Below are positions 45,235 through 54,532 of a stretch of DNA of 64,000 bases, in pieces. The notes beneath the pieces are model-generated. The model searched no databases, was not told where the DNA came from, and was given only the letters and a program-made list of their open reading frames with translations. Source of the stretch: Mucilaginibacter sp. SMC90 (GTDB taxonomy: Bacteria > Bacteroidota > Bacteroidia > Sphingobacteriales > Sphingobacteriaceae). A program made the translations under genes and the position numbers. Where the stretch lies: positions 5,208,001 to 5,272,000 of the forward strand of contig NZ_CP094527.1 of NCBI RefSeq assembly GCF_022811725.1, read 5' to 3'. Position 1 is the stretch's first letter. Each line of letters starts with the position of its first letter.

Positions 45235-46317
45235 TTAATAAATTACAACTTGGTTAGTGTCAATTTTATAACGGAATGCTACCGTTTTCTGCAAGCTTAA
45301 TAAAGCCTTGTTAATCGATTCTTTTTCAAACTTGCCTGTGAAGCGCAGCTTTTTTACATCCTCATTTTCAAAAACGATATTCACATTATAACGGCGCTCC
45401 ATTTTTTGAGCGATGTTTTCAAAGTCCTCGGCGTCAAAGGCCAGTTTATTTTCAAGCCACAAAGCTTCGGATGGCAAAGTATCCTTTTTGGCCTGGTGGA
45501 TACGGCTCAATGCAATAAGCGGCGTTTCTTCGGCCACCCTATTGGTTGGAATATTGCTTTTAAGCTGCGGTTCCTGGTTGTTGATCACTGTAAGCTTTTC
45601 CGACGGATTGAGAATGATCTTTTTTTCGGGGTTTTTTAAAACGGTAAGCTCAATTTTACCGCGAATAAGTGCAGCTTCGGATGTTTTATCATTATTATAT
45701 GAGCGCACATTGAATTTAGTACCTAATACCCTGATACTGATGGTTGGTGTAGTAACTACAAAAGGACGCCGCGAATCCTTAACAACATCAAAAAAAGCCT
45801 CACCAACAAGATTTACTTTTCTTTGATCAGCCCCAAAATCATTGCTGTAGGTAAGCTTACTACCCATATTGAGCCAAACACGGCTGCCATCGGGCAATTG
45901 AATTTTGCTGATCCCGTTTTTAGGGGCAGTTATTTCATTGGGCTTTCCCGGAGCAATAGTTTCTTTGCGGGTGAACCAAAAAACGCCCAGCAATAAACAG
46001 GCAGCAGCTAATAATGACCCCAGTTTAATGATCCTGATCCTTTTTCGTTTGGCTTGAATGGCAATGACCTGCGCGGTTTCTTCAGCTTCCTTCTCTTCGA
46101 TGGCTTCAAGCCCGGCTTCAAAAGCATCCCATTTGCTCAGCAGTTTTTCATCCTGCGCAGTTTGCTGATCATTTTTCCAGATCTCCTCCAGCTCATCCAT
46201 TGTGTACATACCGGCATTGCCCTGTTGCTGCAACAGTTGCTCAAGTTCAAGTAACTCCTCAGGCGAGGCTTCACCATTTAACTTTTTACCAATAAGTATC
46301 CAAATGTTGTTGATCAT
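45235..46317 (-). CDS. FecR family anti-sigma factor
   Basis: The product has 360 residues. A cytoplasmic N-terminal part (1-95) precedes one transmembrane segment (about 96-116, LGSLLAAACLLLGVFWF). The periplasmic FecR domain has LPDGSRVWLNMGSKL and VGEAFFDVVKDSRRPF, and a DUF4974-like C-terminal domain ends with KTVAFRYKIDTNQVVIY. It should hold the ECF sigma factor inactive until the SusC STN domain signals. It lies between the sigma factor and susC genes on the same strand. Confidence 0.9.
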   Translation of the reverse strand: MINNIWILIGKKLNGEASPEELLELEQLLQQQGNAGMYTMDELEEIWKNDQQTAQDEKLLSKWDAFEAGLEAIEEKEAEETAQVIAIQAKRKRIRIIKLGSLLAAACLLLGVFWFTRKETIAPGKPNEITAPKNGISKIQLPDGSRVWLNMGSKLTYSNDFGADQRKVNLVGEAFFDVVKDSRRPFVVTTPTISIRVLGTKFNVRSYNNDKTSEAALIRGKIELTVLKNPEKKIILNPSEKLTVINNQEPQLKSNIPTNRVAEETPLIALSRIHQAKKDTLPSEALWLENKLAFDAEDFENIAQKMERRYNVNIVFENEDVKKLRFTGKFEKESINKALLSLQKTVAFRYKIDTNQVVIY

Positions 46318-46372
46318 TATTTACGACTCTATATATAAAGACTGTAAATAATCAGGATACCCCAGTGAAGAA

Positions 46373-46966
46373 TTAATTATTTTTTGAAATATTTTCCGGA
46401 TTAGCCATGGCAGGCATTTTTTGAGCGTCTTTTAGCCCCTGCGCAAGGGTTTTCAGCGCGTTGCCCATGTGGTATTCAACAGTTTTAATGGAAATATCGA
46501 GCAGATCGGCTACTTCACGATATTTTAAGCCATCCTCTTTTACCAATTTAAAAACAAGGCGGCATTGATCGGATAGTTTGCTTAAAGTAATGTTGATGAG
46601 TTTGGCAAGATCCTCGCAAACCAATTTATCTTCGCCTGTTGCGCTTGAATCGGCAACTTCTGCGTTCACATCATCAATATTTACGCTTTTGAGCTGATTT
46701 TTGGATAAACAGGTAAGCGACTTATTTTTAACCGATGTATAACAGTAATAAGTAAAGTTATTGATCTCGGCCAGCGAAGCCCGGCGGGCCCAAAGATTCA
46801 TGAAAACATCGTTGGTGATCTCTTCGGCCAGTTCATCCTGTTTCACCAATGATTTTGCCAGGCTAAACAATTTGCCATAATAAAATAAGTACAACCTCTT
46901 AAAGGAAGCCCTGCTGCTATTTAAAGCAATGTCATTAAGCAAATACTTAATTTCGGTATCCAACAT
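46373..46966 (-). CDS. ECF-type RNA polymerase sigma factor
   Basis: I place the start at ATG 46966 (MLDTEIKYLLNDIA), giving 197 residues; an upstream ATG at 47026 would add 20 residues unlike the family. Region 2 has FYYGKLFSLAKSLVK and EEITNDVFMNLWA; region 4 has LSKLSDQCRLVFKLVKEDG and YREVADLLDISIKTVEYHM, the HTH. It pairs with the FecR protein 55 nt downstream and should transcribe the SusC/SusD/GH43 genes. Confidence 0.9.
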   Translation of the reverse strand: MLDTEIKYLLNDIALNSSRASFKRLYLFYYGKLFSLAKSLVKQDELAEEITNDVFMNLWARRASLAEINNFTYYCYTSVKNKSLTCLSKNQLKSVNIDDVNAEVADSSATGEDKLVCEDLAKLINITLSKLSDQCRLVFKLVKEDGLKYREVADLLDISIKTVEYHMGNALKTLAQGLKDAQKMPAMANPENISKNN

Positions 46967-47099
46967 TCCTCTATCGGTTATAATTACTTTTATCAAAAAC
47001 CGGAGAGCGGTTCTTGAATGGTTCAAATTAATATAATTGGTAATTGGCCTCCATCAAAGCGAAGCAGTCGCTCTAACAAAAATCTAAGGTATAATATTT

Positions 47100-47313
47100 T
47101 ATTTTAATTGTTCAAAAAACAATTAAAATATTTTTTCGGTACAAACACATCTATTGCCGATACATTCTGCTAAATTGTTTTAATAGCATTTAAACACAAA
47201 AAATAGATAAATCTGCCCATTACAATCAATGAGCTTTTAGATTAAGCCATCGGCCCGATTTTCACCAAACTTCAATAATTGAATTTAATTGTCATTTAAA
47301 CAATAATTAAAAT
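47100..47313. promoter_or_regulatory. Two related palindromic elements between sigma factor and phospholipase C genes
   Basis: The roughly 500-nt divergent gap at 46967-47466 has no credible ORF. At 47100-47130 there is a 13-bp inverted repeat built on ATTTTAATTGTT with loop CAAAA. At 47282-47313 a 32-nt element has the same plan (TTTAATTGTC, short middle, ACAATAATTAAAAT). The second matches 28 of 32 bases with 57693-57724 upstream of the GH39 gene. It ends 153 nt before the phospholipase start. Confidence 0.45.
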
Positions 47314-47466
47314 AGACCTGAATCTAATTCCCTACATATTTGTTACATGTAAAAAAGCCGCCAATAGCATCAGTTAAAATAAATTTAACATTGACGGTTT
47401 AGCTTTGCCTTTACCACATTACGTGCTTTTTCATTAAAGCATCTACACTTGTTAACTTTTAAAAAA

Positions 47467-49980
47467 ATGGATTCACGCAGGGATTTTCTAAAAAAAGCGG
47501 CTTTACTATCGGGCAGCGCGGCTATGTTTAATATGTTGCCGCCGGTTATTCAAAAAGCATTAGCCATTAACCCAGAACCTGGCAGTACTTTTTATGATGC
47601 CGAACATATCGTTTTCCTGATGCAGGAAAACCGCTCTTTCGATCACCAGTTGGGTACCCTAAAAGGAGTACGGGGCTTCAACGATCCCCGCGCCATTAAC
47701 CTGCCAAATAAAAACAAAGTATGGCTGCAAACCGATAAAAATGGCGATACCTACAGTCCTTTCCATTTAAATGTGAAAGACACTAAAGTTGCCTGGATGG
47801 GCTCGTTACCGCACGGCTGGAGCGACCAAACCGACGCCATGAACGGCGGAAAATATGACCGCTGGCTGGAAGTGAAGCAAACCCGCAATAAAAACTTTGC
47901 CGGTATGCCCTTAACCATGGGTTACTGCAACCGTGCCGATTTCCCTTTTTACTATTCGCTTGCTGATGCCTTTACGGTGTGCGACCAGAATTTTTGTTCG
48001 AGTATAACCGGTACCCACTCCAATCGCCATTACTGGATGACCGGCACTGTGCGTGAAAAGAACCAACCCGAAGGTATAGCACATTTATGGAACGTTAGCA
48101 ACTATGATTATCCTGAACTTGACTGGACCACCTACCCCGAACGACTGGAAGAAAACGGTATATCATGGAAAGTTTATCAAAACGAACTTACTATGGGTTA
48201 CGGCCTTAAAAGTGAAGAAAGCAACTGGTTAAGCAATTTTGGAACCAACGTGCTCGAGTACTTTAAACAATACAATGTGAGGCTGCACGCCGGTGGCATT
48301 GCCAACCTGCAAACCAAAAAAGAAAACATTACAAAACAAATTGCAGATCTTGAACAACAACCTGCAGATGATAAACGCAATTTAAAGCTGGCCGCTGCCA
48401 AAAAAGTACTTGCCAGCATTGAAACCGCTTTAAATAAATATACCAACGAAAATTTCGACAAGCTTTCGAAACAAGACCAAGCCCTTAACACCAAAGCATT
48501 CAGCATCAATAGCAATGACCCGTTTTTCCATGAAATAACCCCGCTAAAGTATAATGATAACGGTACCGAACGGGAACTGAATGTACCTAAAGGCGACGTA
48601 TTTCATCAATTTAGGGAGGATGTAAACAATGGCACATTACCTACAGTATCATGGATCATGCCGCCTGCGCATTTTTCAGATCATCCCGGCGAGCCATGGT
48701 TTGGCCCATGGTACGTAAGTGAGGCCATGGAGATCCTGCTTAAAAACCCCGAGGTTTGGAAAAAGACCATCTTCATTATCACCTATGATGAAAACGATGG
48801 TTATTTTGACCATATTCCACCTTATACAGTTCCAAATCCTTATAAAACAGGTACCGGTAAAGTTTCAAATGGAATAGACCCCAAACTTGACTTTGTTACC
48901 CGTGATCAGCAAACCAATCCATCAGCTACAGATAGTAATATCCGCGAAGCTTCTGTCGGACTCGGTTATCGTGTGCCTATGATCATCGCATCGCCGTGGT
49001 CGCGCGGGGGGTATGTAAATTCTGAGCTTTTTGATCATACTTCTTCATTGCAATTTTTGGAGACCTTTCTGCAAAAGAAAACCGGTAAAAAAGTGATCGG
49101 CGAAAACATCACCCAATGGCGTCGTACCATTTGCGGTGACCTGACATCGGTATTTCGCCCATATAACGGCGAAAAAATAGAAGGCCCGGTATTTTTGGAT
49201 AAGAATCAGTTTATTGAAGATATTCACCAGGCAAAATTTAAAGATGTCCCGGCAAACTTCAAAAAGCTCTCGGCCGATGACATTGCACAAATCAATACAG
49301 ATCATAACACATCACCCTACTTCCCTCAACAGGAAAAAGGCATTAAACCTGCATGTGCCCTCCCCTATGAGTTATATACGGAGAGCCACTTAAATAAAAC
49401 CACCGGCAAGTTAGAGCTGAGCTTTAAAGCAGGCAATACCGTATTTGGCAGCAAAGCAGCAGGCTCACCTTTCAGGGTATATGCGATGAACCCATACCAA
49501 AATGAAACCCTGCGTTCATGGGATTACAGCGCAGCAGCAGGCGATACATTAAAAGACGAATGGCAATTAGGCGATTTTGAAAATGGCCTGTACCATTTGC
49601 GCGTATATGCCCCTAACGGCTTCTACCGCGAGTTTACAGGCGATAACAACAATCCCCTGCTGCAGGTAAAATGCGATTATGAAAAAAGCAGGCTTAACCC
49701 AGCTAAACTAACCGGTAACATAGTATTGCATATTGCTAATAACGATCATAAGCCCCATACCCTTATAATTGCGGATAAGGTATACAAAACAGGCAACGTT
49801 ACCAAAACCTTAGCAGCAGGCACCAGCACGAGCGTAGTACTGGATCTGTCCAAATCACATAACTGGTACGATTTCGGAATTAAAGTTAGCGGCAACGCCA
49901 CTTTTGAAGAGCGCTTCGCAGGCCGTGTTGAAACCGGTGCAACTACGCAAACCGATCCGTTGATGGGTGGCTTGGTATAA
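47467..49980 (+). CDS. Tat-exported phosphocholine-specific phospholipase C
   Basis: The ATG at 47467 begins a Tat signal (MDSRRDFLKKAALLSGSAAMF), written here as SRRDFLKKAALL; a TTG six codons earlier is unlikely. The protein has 837 residues, like the non-haemolytic PLC family. EHIVFLMQENRSFDH is the signature start, followed by GYCNRADFPFYYSLADAF and TGTHSNRHYWMTGT. The active-site Asp-rich segments ITYDENDGYFDHI are present, and two C-terminal beta-domains (from about residue 640) end the protein. It hydrolyses phosphatidylcholine or sphingomyelin-type lipids in the periplasm or outside. The terminator at 49993 follows. Confidence 0.87.
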   Translation: MDSRRDFLKKAALLSGSAAMFNMLPPVIQKALAINPEPGSTFYDAEHIVFLMQENRSFDHQLGTLKGVRGFNDPRAINLPNKNKVWLQTDKNGDTYSPFHLNVKDTKVAWMGSLPHGWSDQTDAMNGGKYDRWLEVKQTRNKNFAGMPLTMGYCNRADFPFYYSLADAFTVCDQNFCSSITGTHSNRHYWMTGTVREKNQPEGIAHLWNVSNYDYPELDWTTYPERLEENGISWKVYQNELTMGYGLKSEESNWLSNFGTNVLEYFKQYNVRLHAGGIANLQTKKENITKQIADLEQQPADDKRNLKLAAAKKVLASIETALNKYTNENFDKLSKQDQALNTKAFSINSNDPFFHEITPLKYNDNGTERELNVPKGDVFHQFREDVNNGTLPTVSWIMPPAHFSDHPGEPWFGPWYVSEAMEILLKNPEVWKKTIFIITYDENDGYFDHIPPYTVPNPYKTGTGKVSNGIDPKLDFVTRDQQTNPSATDSNIREASVGLGYRVPMIIASPWSRGGYVNSELFDHTSSLQFLETFLQKKTGKKVIGENITQWRRTICGDLTSVFRPYNGEKIEGPVFLDKNQFIEDIHQAKFKDVPANFKKLSADDIAQINTDHNTSPYFPQQEKGIKPACALPYELYTESHLNKTTGKLELSFKAGNTVFGSKAAGSPFRVYAMNPYQNETLRSWDYSAAAGDTLKDEWQLGDFENGLYHLRVYAPNGFYREFTGDNNNPLLQVKCDYEKSRLNPAKLTGNIVLHIANNDHKPHTLIIADKVYKTGNVTKTLAAGTSTSVVLDLSKSHNWYDFGIKVSGNATFEERFAGRVETGATTQTDPLMGGLV

Positions 49981-49992
49981 TTTACATTTTTT

Positions 49993-50030
49993 AAAGAGGC
50001 CACAATTATTTCGTATAATGTGGCCTCTTT
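49993..50030. terminator. Bidirectional terminator between PLC and aldo/keto reductase genes
   Basis: The 12-bp stem AAAGAGGCCACA with TGTGGCCTCTTT has a short internal loop and is followed by ATTTTTT. It separates two convergent genes. Confidence 0.8.
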
Positions 50031-50059
50031 ATTTTTTAATGGTAATCGCTTTACAGATG

Positions 50060-51055
50060 TTATGCTAATATACTATTGATCAGCTTCAGCTCTTCATCTG
50101 TAAACGAAGTATTGGCCAAACAACCGATGGAATCGGTAACCTGTTCCGGTTTACTTGCACCGATCAGTACCGAAGTAATCCGCTTGTCCTTCAAAATCCA
50201 TGATAATGCCATCTGGGCCAGGTTTTGACCTCGCTGTAAGGCAAGTTCATTCAACTTTGCAGCTTTGGCTATGTTTTGTTCAGTTATCGCGTCTTCGTCA
50301 ATAGCGCCATTACCACGATGGGCGGCGGCCCTTGAACCTTCGGGGATACCTTTCAGGTATTTATTGGTTAATAAGCCTTGCGCTAATGGAGAGAACGGGA
50401 TACAGCCAACGCCCTTATCTTCCAGCACATCAAGCAAACCACCTTCAACCCACCTGTCGAACATGGAGTATTTAGGCTGATGGATCAGGCATGGAGAACC
50501 AAGTTCTTTCAATACAGCAACCGCTTTTTCGGTTTCAGAGGCGCTGTAACTTGAGATACCAACATACAAAGCTTTACCCTGGCGTACTATCAGGTCTAAT
50601 GCGCCCATGGTTTCCTCTATAGGGGTTTCCGGATCCGGGCGGTGATGATAGAAAATATCCACATAATCAAGTCCCATACGTTTCAGGCTTTGATCCAGGC
50701 TGGCTACCAGGTATTTTTTTGAACCCCAGTCACCATAAGGGCCTGGCCACATACCCCAACCGGCTTTGCTTGAAATGATCAGTTCATCGCGATAGCTTTT
50801 GAAATCATCTTTAAAAATGTGGCCAAAAGTTTCTTCTGCTGATCCCGCCGGTGGACCGTAGTTATTGGCAAGGTCAAAATGGGTAATGCCTTTGTCAAAG
50901 GCCAAACGTAAAATATTACGGGCATTCTCCAGGCTGTCGATACCACCGAAGTTATGCCACAGGCCAAGCGATACCGCAGGCAGCTTTAAACCGCTGTTAC
51001 CGCAACGGCGGTATTCCATATCCTGGTAACGGTTTTGATTGGGTAGATAGGTCAT
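50060..51055 (-). CDS. Aldo/keto reductase (YghZ-like)
   Basis: The product has 331 residues. FDLANNYGPPAGSAEETFG holds the catalytic Tyr, IISSKAGWGMWPG the Lys and DIFYHHRPDPETP the His; SVLIGASKPEQVTDSI is part of the NADPH-binding region. It is close to the YghZ/Gpr group that reduces aldehydes such as methylglyoxal or glyceraldehyde-3-phosphate isomers. A Crp-type regulator is divergent 133 nt away and may control it. Confidence 0.87.
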   Translation of the reverse strand: MTYLPNQNRYQDMEYRRCGNSGLKLPAVSLGLWHNFGGIDSLENARNILRLAFDKGITHFDLANNYGPPAGSAEETFGHIFKDDFKSYRDELIISSKAGWGMWPGPYGDWGSKKYLVASLDQSLKRMGLDYVDIFYHHRPDPETPIEETMGALDLIVRQGKALYVGISSYSASETEKAVAVLKELGSPCLIHQPKYSMFDRWVEGGLLDVLEDKGVGCIPFSPLAQGLLTNKYLKGIPEGSRAAAHRGNGAIDEDAITEQNIAKAAKLNELALQRGQNLAQMALSWILKDKRITSVLIGASKPEQVTDSIGCLANTSFTDEELKLINSILA

Positions 51056-51188
51056 ATTTGATCAATAAAATTATGTGCTGTAAAATTGCCTTATCTATCC
51101 TGAAAATCCATTGAACTGGAACAAGAAATGAAATTATTTACAGACCGATATTTGCTGGTATGGCTATAGCCTGACTTATATTTGAACC

Positions 51189-51767
51189 ATGTTTCAAAAT
51201 ATCAATAATTACGCAGCACGATCAGTTAGTTTAACTGCTGAGGAAACGGCGTTGTTTAATAAGATTTTGGAATACCGTAAAGTACCCAAAAAGACCCGTT
51301 TACTTGCAGCAGGCGATATCTGCAACTTTGAAGCTTACGTAAACAAAGGCTGTATCCGCGAATATATTATTGATGAGAACGGCGTGGAAGTAACCCTTCA
51401 ATTTGCCGTTGAAGACTGGTGGGTAAGCGACCTGGCCAGTTTCCAGGACCAAAGCCCCTGCACCATGTACATTGAAACCCTGGAAGATTGCGAACTGCTC
51501 ATCCTCACCCGCGATTCAAAAGAGCGCTTGCTAACCGAAGTACCCAAACTGGAGCGTATGTTCAGGCTTATGCTGCAAAGGCATTTAACTGTGGTTCAAA
51601 AACGTTTATTCAAAACCATCTCCACCACAGCCATGGAAAAATACCTGGAGTTTATTAATCGTTATCCCAGTATTCCGCAAAGGGTGCCGCAGCATTATAT
51701 AGCCTCTTATCTGGGCATCTCGCCTGAGTTTTTGAGTAAGCTAAGGGCCAGGAATTTCAAGAAGTAA
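51189..51767 (+). CDS. Crp/Fnr family transcriptional regulator
   Basis: The product has 192 residues. A cyclic-nucleotide-binding-like beta-roll (about 15-120, RLLAAGDICNFEAYVNKGCI, DWWVSDLASFQ) is followed by a long helix and a shortened winged HTH (VPQHYIASYLGISPEFLSKLRA). No Fnr-type Cys cluster is seen. It is divergent from the aldo/keto reductase gene, which is the likely target. Confidence 0.83.
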   Translation: MFQNINNYAARSVSLTAEETALFNKILEYRKVPKKTRLLAAGDICNFEAYVNKGCIREYIIDENGVEVTLQFAVEDWWVSDLASFQDQSPCTMYIETLEDCELLILTRDSKERLLTEVPKLERMFRLMLQRHLTVVQKRLFKTISTTAMEKYLEFINRYPSIPQRVPQHYIASYLGISPEFLSKLRARNFKK

Positions 51768-51819
51768 GGAAGTCGGTGCACTCTTCGTAAATACTTTAAT
51801 AAAGCATGTAATAAAAAGC

Positions 51820-51901
51820 GTCATTGCGAGGTACGAAGCAATCCCAAACTATACAGAGCGAACCTGCTAATCGGAGATTGCTTCGTACCTACAGCAATGA
51901 C
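51820..51901. repeat. Dispersed palindromic repeat, well-preserved copy
   Basis: The ends are GTCATTGCGAGGTACGAAGC and its near-complement GATTGCTTCGTACC plus GCAATGAC. The copy at 20086-20165 has a similar layout but is degenerate. It fills the gap between the Crp-type gene and the convergent heptad-repeat gene. Confidence 0.7.
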
Positions 51902-51938
51902 GGCGTAGTTCACGGCATTGGCTATAACCTATACAATT

Positions 51939-52787
51939 TTAATTCCGATGAATATGCAACCCATTAAACTGCCTTTTGCCGTTTTCATAGGATGTGTTGC
52001 CTTTAGCAAAGCGGGGATATTTTTCGCTGTATTTTTTAAATACGTTATCGGGCTGTTTTTTGCCGTTTACGATTAACTCTTCGCCGTTAAATGAAAGTTC
52101 ATGCAATGCATCTTCATTGGGAATAATATGATCTGCAACCAAATCGTTGGTCATCTGTTTTAATACCCGCTGATCTTCGGCAGCACGTTCCTGATCTTTT
52201 TTAGCCTGGATCTGATCTAAACGGGCTTGTTCCTGATCACGTTTGGCTTGTTCCTGATCGCGTGAAGCCTGCTCCTGGTCGCGTTTGGCTTGCTGCTGAT
52301 CTTTGGCAGCCTGTTCCTGATCTCTCTTAGCCTGTTGCTGGTCGCGTTCGGCTTCATCCTGTTCAACTTTTGCATGCTGCTGATCACGGGCTGCCTGTTC
52401 CTGATCGCGTTTGGCTTGCTGCTGATCTCTGCCGGCCTGCTCCTGATCACGTTTGGCTTGTGCCTGATCTTTTTTTGCCTGGATCCTGTCTTTCCTGATC
52501 TGCTCACGGATAGCTGCTATAGCCGCGCTGTATTCGTTCCATTTGGTTGACGGGATAATTTCACCGTCAACTGCCAGGGCCACAAGCTTGTTGTTCATCA
52601 GCTCCATTTGGTAAGTTTTACCTTTCCAGTTAGTTTGGATACGCTCGCGCCCCTTACCATCAAAAGTATCGTAATTGTTATAAGAGTTGAAGGCCGTTTT
52701 TTTTCCCGGTTTCTGCGCATTTGCCACAGTTGTTAATGCCGTTGCTGCTATCAGCAACAGGGCGCTTCTTAAATAATTGGTTTTCAT
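51939..52787 (-). CDS. Secreted protein with 15 charged heptad repeats
   Basis: The product has 282 residues with a signal peptide ending VANA (1-24). Residues 25-100 contain strand-like segments (FDGKGRERIQTNWKGKTYQME). Residues 101-205 are 15 heptads of the form Q-x-Q-A-x-R/K-D, for example QEQAKRD and QQQAKRD. The pattern gives a long helix, single or coiled-coil, with regular Lys/Arg and Asp/Glu. Residues 206-282 are again globular-looking (NEDALHELSFNGEELIVNG). Nearly the same heptads end the BlaR1-like protein at 54533-56152. Three genes separate it from blaI, all on the minus strand. I do not recognise an enzymatic function; a periplasmic scaffold or signal partner is inferred. Confidence 0.75.
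   Translation of the reverse strand: MKTNYLRSALLLIAATALTTVANAQKPGKKTAFNSYNNYDTFDGKGRERIQTNWKGKTYQMELMNNKLVALAVDGEIIPSTKWNEYSAAIAAIREQIRKDRIQAKKDQAQAKRDQEQAGRDQQQAKRDQEQAARDQQHAKVEQDEAERDQQQAKRDQEQAAKDQQQAKRDQEQASRDQEQAKRDQEQARLDQIQAKKDQERAAEDQRVLKQMTNDLVADHIIPNEDALHELSFNGEELIVNGKKQPDNVFKKYSEKYPRFAKGNTSYENGKRQFNGLHIHRN
52173..52487 (-). repeat. 21-nt repeats encoding 15 heptads
   Basis: DNA of period 21 with CCTG(A/T)TC blocks encodes residues 101-205 of the secreted protein. Copies differ in third positions and in some residues, so the array is old or diverging rather than a fresh expansion. It is related to the array at 54593-54814. Confidence 0.8.
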
Positions 52788-52844
52788 TTTTCTGTTGGTT
52801 TAAAAGTTGTCAAAGGCTTTAGGCCTTATATCTGTTGATCTCTG

Positions 52845-54383
52845 TTATTTTTCTTTTAGTTTTTCCAATGCCTTTATTCCACCCTCGTTTTGCGGATTAA
52901 GAGCAATTGACTTTTGGTACATTTTTATGGCATCTTCCTTTTTACCTGCACCGGCAAGTGCTTCGGCATAGCTATCATAAGTATTAAAACTTGCCGGAAA
53001 TAAGAGTGTATTGAGTTTAAAGACCTCCAAAGCCTGGCTGAGCAAGCCATCACTCATCATGTCGTAACCGAGCCGATTTAATTCCCTTTCGTCCATGAAA
53101 TAATGAGCGGTATCTGTTTTAGTCTCGTTGAAAAGCACAGTTGCGGCGTCGGCACCTTTCTGATACAGGGTTATTACATAATCTTTAGCCAGCGAACGCT
53201 TGCCCCGGTAGATATTGTTCCCGTTATTTAAAATATAAAAGGCATTGAGTCCTTCGGGATGAAGGCCGCGATGCGTTACATTATCAAGTAAAACAACAGT
53301 TTGCTTCCGGGTTATATTGCGAAGAAATACTGTAACCACACCCGATGAACCGCCCGAATGCCATACAACTTTGCCATAAGTTGTATCCCGTAGTATCTCC
53401 CAGCCAAGACCATAATATGATTTCGTATTTGCCCAGCCAGCACTTGCTTTACTTCCGTCATTAAGTAAGGTTGGAACAAAGGCTTCTTCAAGCACTTTCT
53501 GTTGCAGTAATTTGCCGCCGTATAAAGCTTCATCAAACTTTAGCAGATCGCCGGTGGTACTCACAACTGCAGTCGGCCCAATTATAGCGCCTAATATTAC
53601 CGACTCGATATGATCGCCTTTTACCGAATCGACACGTTTCAACTGCCCCGGCGAATAGCTGACAAATTCATAACGCTGAGCCCGGTTTTTGTCGGCTACA
53701 GGTAGCAGAGGTGTTTCAATGTACGTATGGGCCATCCCGGCAGGCTTAAAAACATACTTAGTCAAATAGTTCTGGAATTTCATCCCGCTCAGCTTTTCAA
53801 CTAACAGCGCAAGCAATCCGAAACCTGTATTTGAATAGCTGTACCTTTCGCCCGTTTTGAATAATAAACCTCGACTGTCTTTTTTCAACGCCGGGATCAG
53901 GTCATCCAATGCGTAGATCTTTTCGGGGTTTTCGCCGTAAGGCTTTTCAAAAATCTGGTAATCGGGCAAGCCGGAAGTATGTGATAAGAGATGCCGTAAG
54001 GTGATCTGCTTCCAGGGAAACTCAGGAAAATACTTGATGAAGGGATCATCCAGTTTAAGCTTGCCATTTTGCTTAAGCTGTAAAATAGCTACCGCCGTAA
54101 ATGTTTTTGAAACCGAAGCCAGGTTAAAAGCAGTTTGGTCGGCATTCAACAGTTTCGACGCAACATCGGCATAACCAAACGAACGCTGATAAACAACTTT
54201 TCCTTTTTCGGCAACCAGCACGTTGCCGTTAAACTCGTGCTGATGATACAATGTTGTAAACAAGCTATCCAGGCGCTGTTGCTTGTCCTGTGCCAGTAAA
54301 ACGCTTGTTGCCCCGTTAAAAAGTATAAGCAACAGGCATGCAATCACCATACCTTTCGGTAAATAATGTTCTTTCATTTCCAA
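52845..54383 (-). CDS. Serine beta-lactamase-like hydrolase (class C/PBP4 type) with C-terminal TPR
   Basis: The product has 512 residues, with a signal sequence at about 1-32 (a second ATG is at codon 3). The serine hydrolase core has S90-V-S-K93 (SxxK), Y183-S-N185 (YxN) and a HSGG motif (VVWHSGGSSGV) in place of KTG. The last 100 residues form TPR-like helices (DAIKMYQKSIALNPQNEGG). The family includes beta-lactamases, D-amino-acid peptidases and esterases, so the activity is not fixed. It lies downstream of the BlaI/BlaR1-like pair on the same strand, so expression through those regulators is plausible. Confidence 0.82.
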   Translation of the reverse strand: MEMKEHYLPKGMVIACLLLILFNGATSVLLAQDKQQRLDSLFTTLYHQHEFNGNVLVAEKGKVVYQRSFGYADVASKLLNADQTAFNLASVSKTFTAVAILQLKQNGKLKLDDPFIKYFPEFPWKQITLRHLLSHTSGLPDYQIFEKPYGENPEKIYALDDLIPALKKDSRGLLFKTGERYSYSNTGFGLLALLVEKLSGMKFQNYLTKYVFKPAGMAHTYIETPLLPVADKNRAQRYEFVSYSPGQLKRVDSVKGDHIESVILGAIIGPTAVVSTTGDLLKFDEALYGGKLLQQKVLEEAFVPTLLNDGSKASAGWANTKSYYGLGWEILRDTTYGKVVWHSGGSSGVVTVFLRNITRKQTVVLLDNVTHRGLHPEGLNAFYILNNGNNIYRGKRSLAKDYVITLYQKGADAATVLFNETKTDTAHYFMDERELNRLGYDMMSDGLLSQALEVFKLNTLLFPASFNTYDSYAEALAGAGKKEDAIKMYQKSIALNPQNEGGIKALEKLKEK

Positions 54384-54532
54384 TTAAATTTTTGTTAGTA
54401 AAAGGGCAATAGAATGCCACCCAGTTCAAAGCTGGTTCTTAAAATCCCGGTTTTCCTGAATTAAAAATATAAAAGCTCTGCTTACAGGCGGCGCTGCCCG
54501 CAATAAAAAAGCCCGTTGTGTTGTTATTTGAT

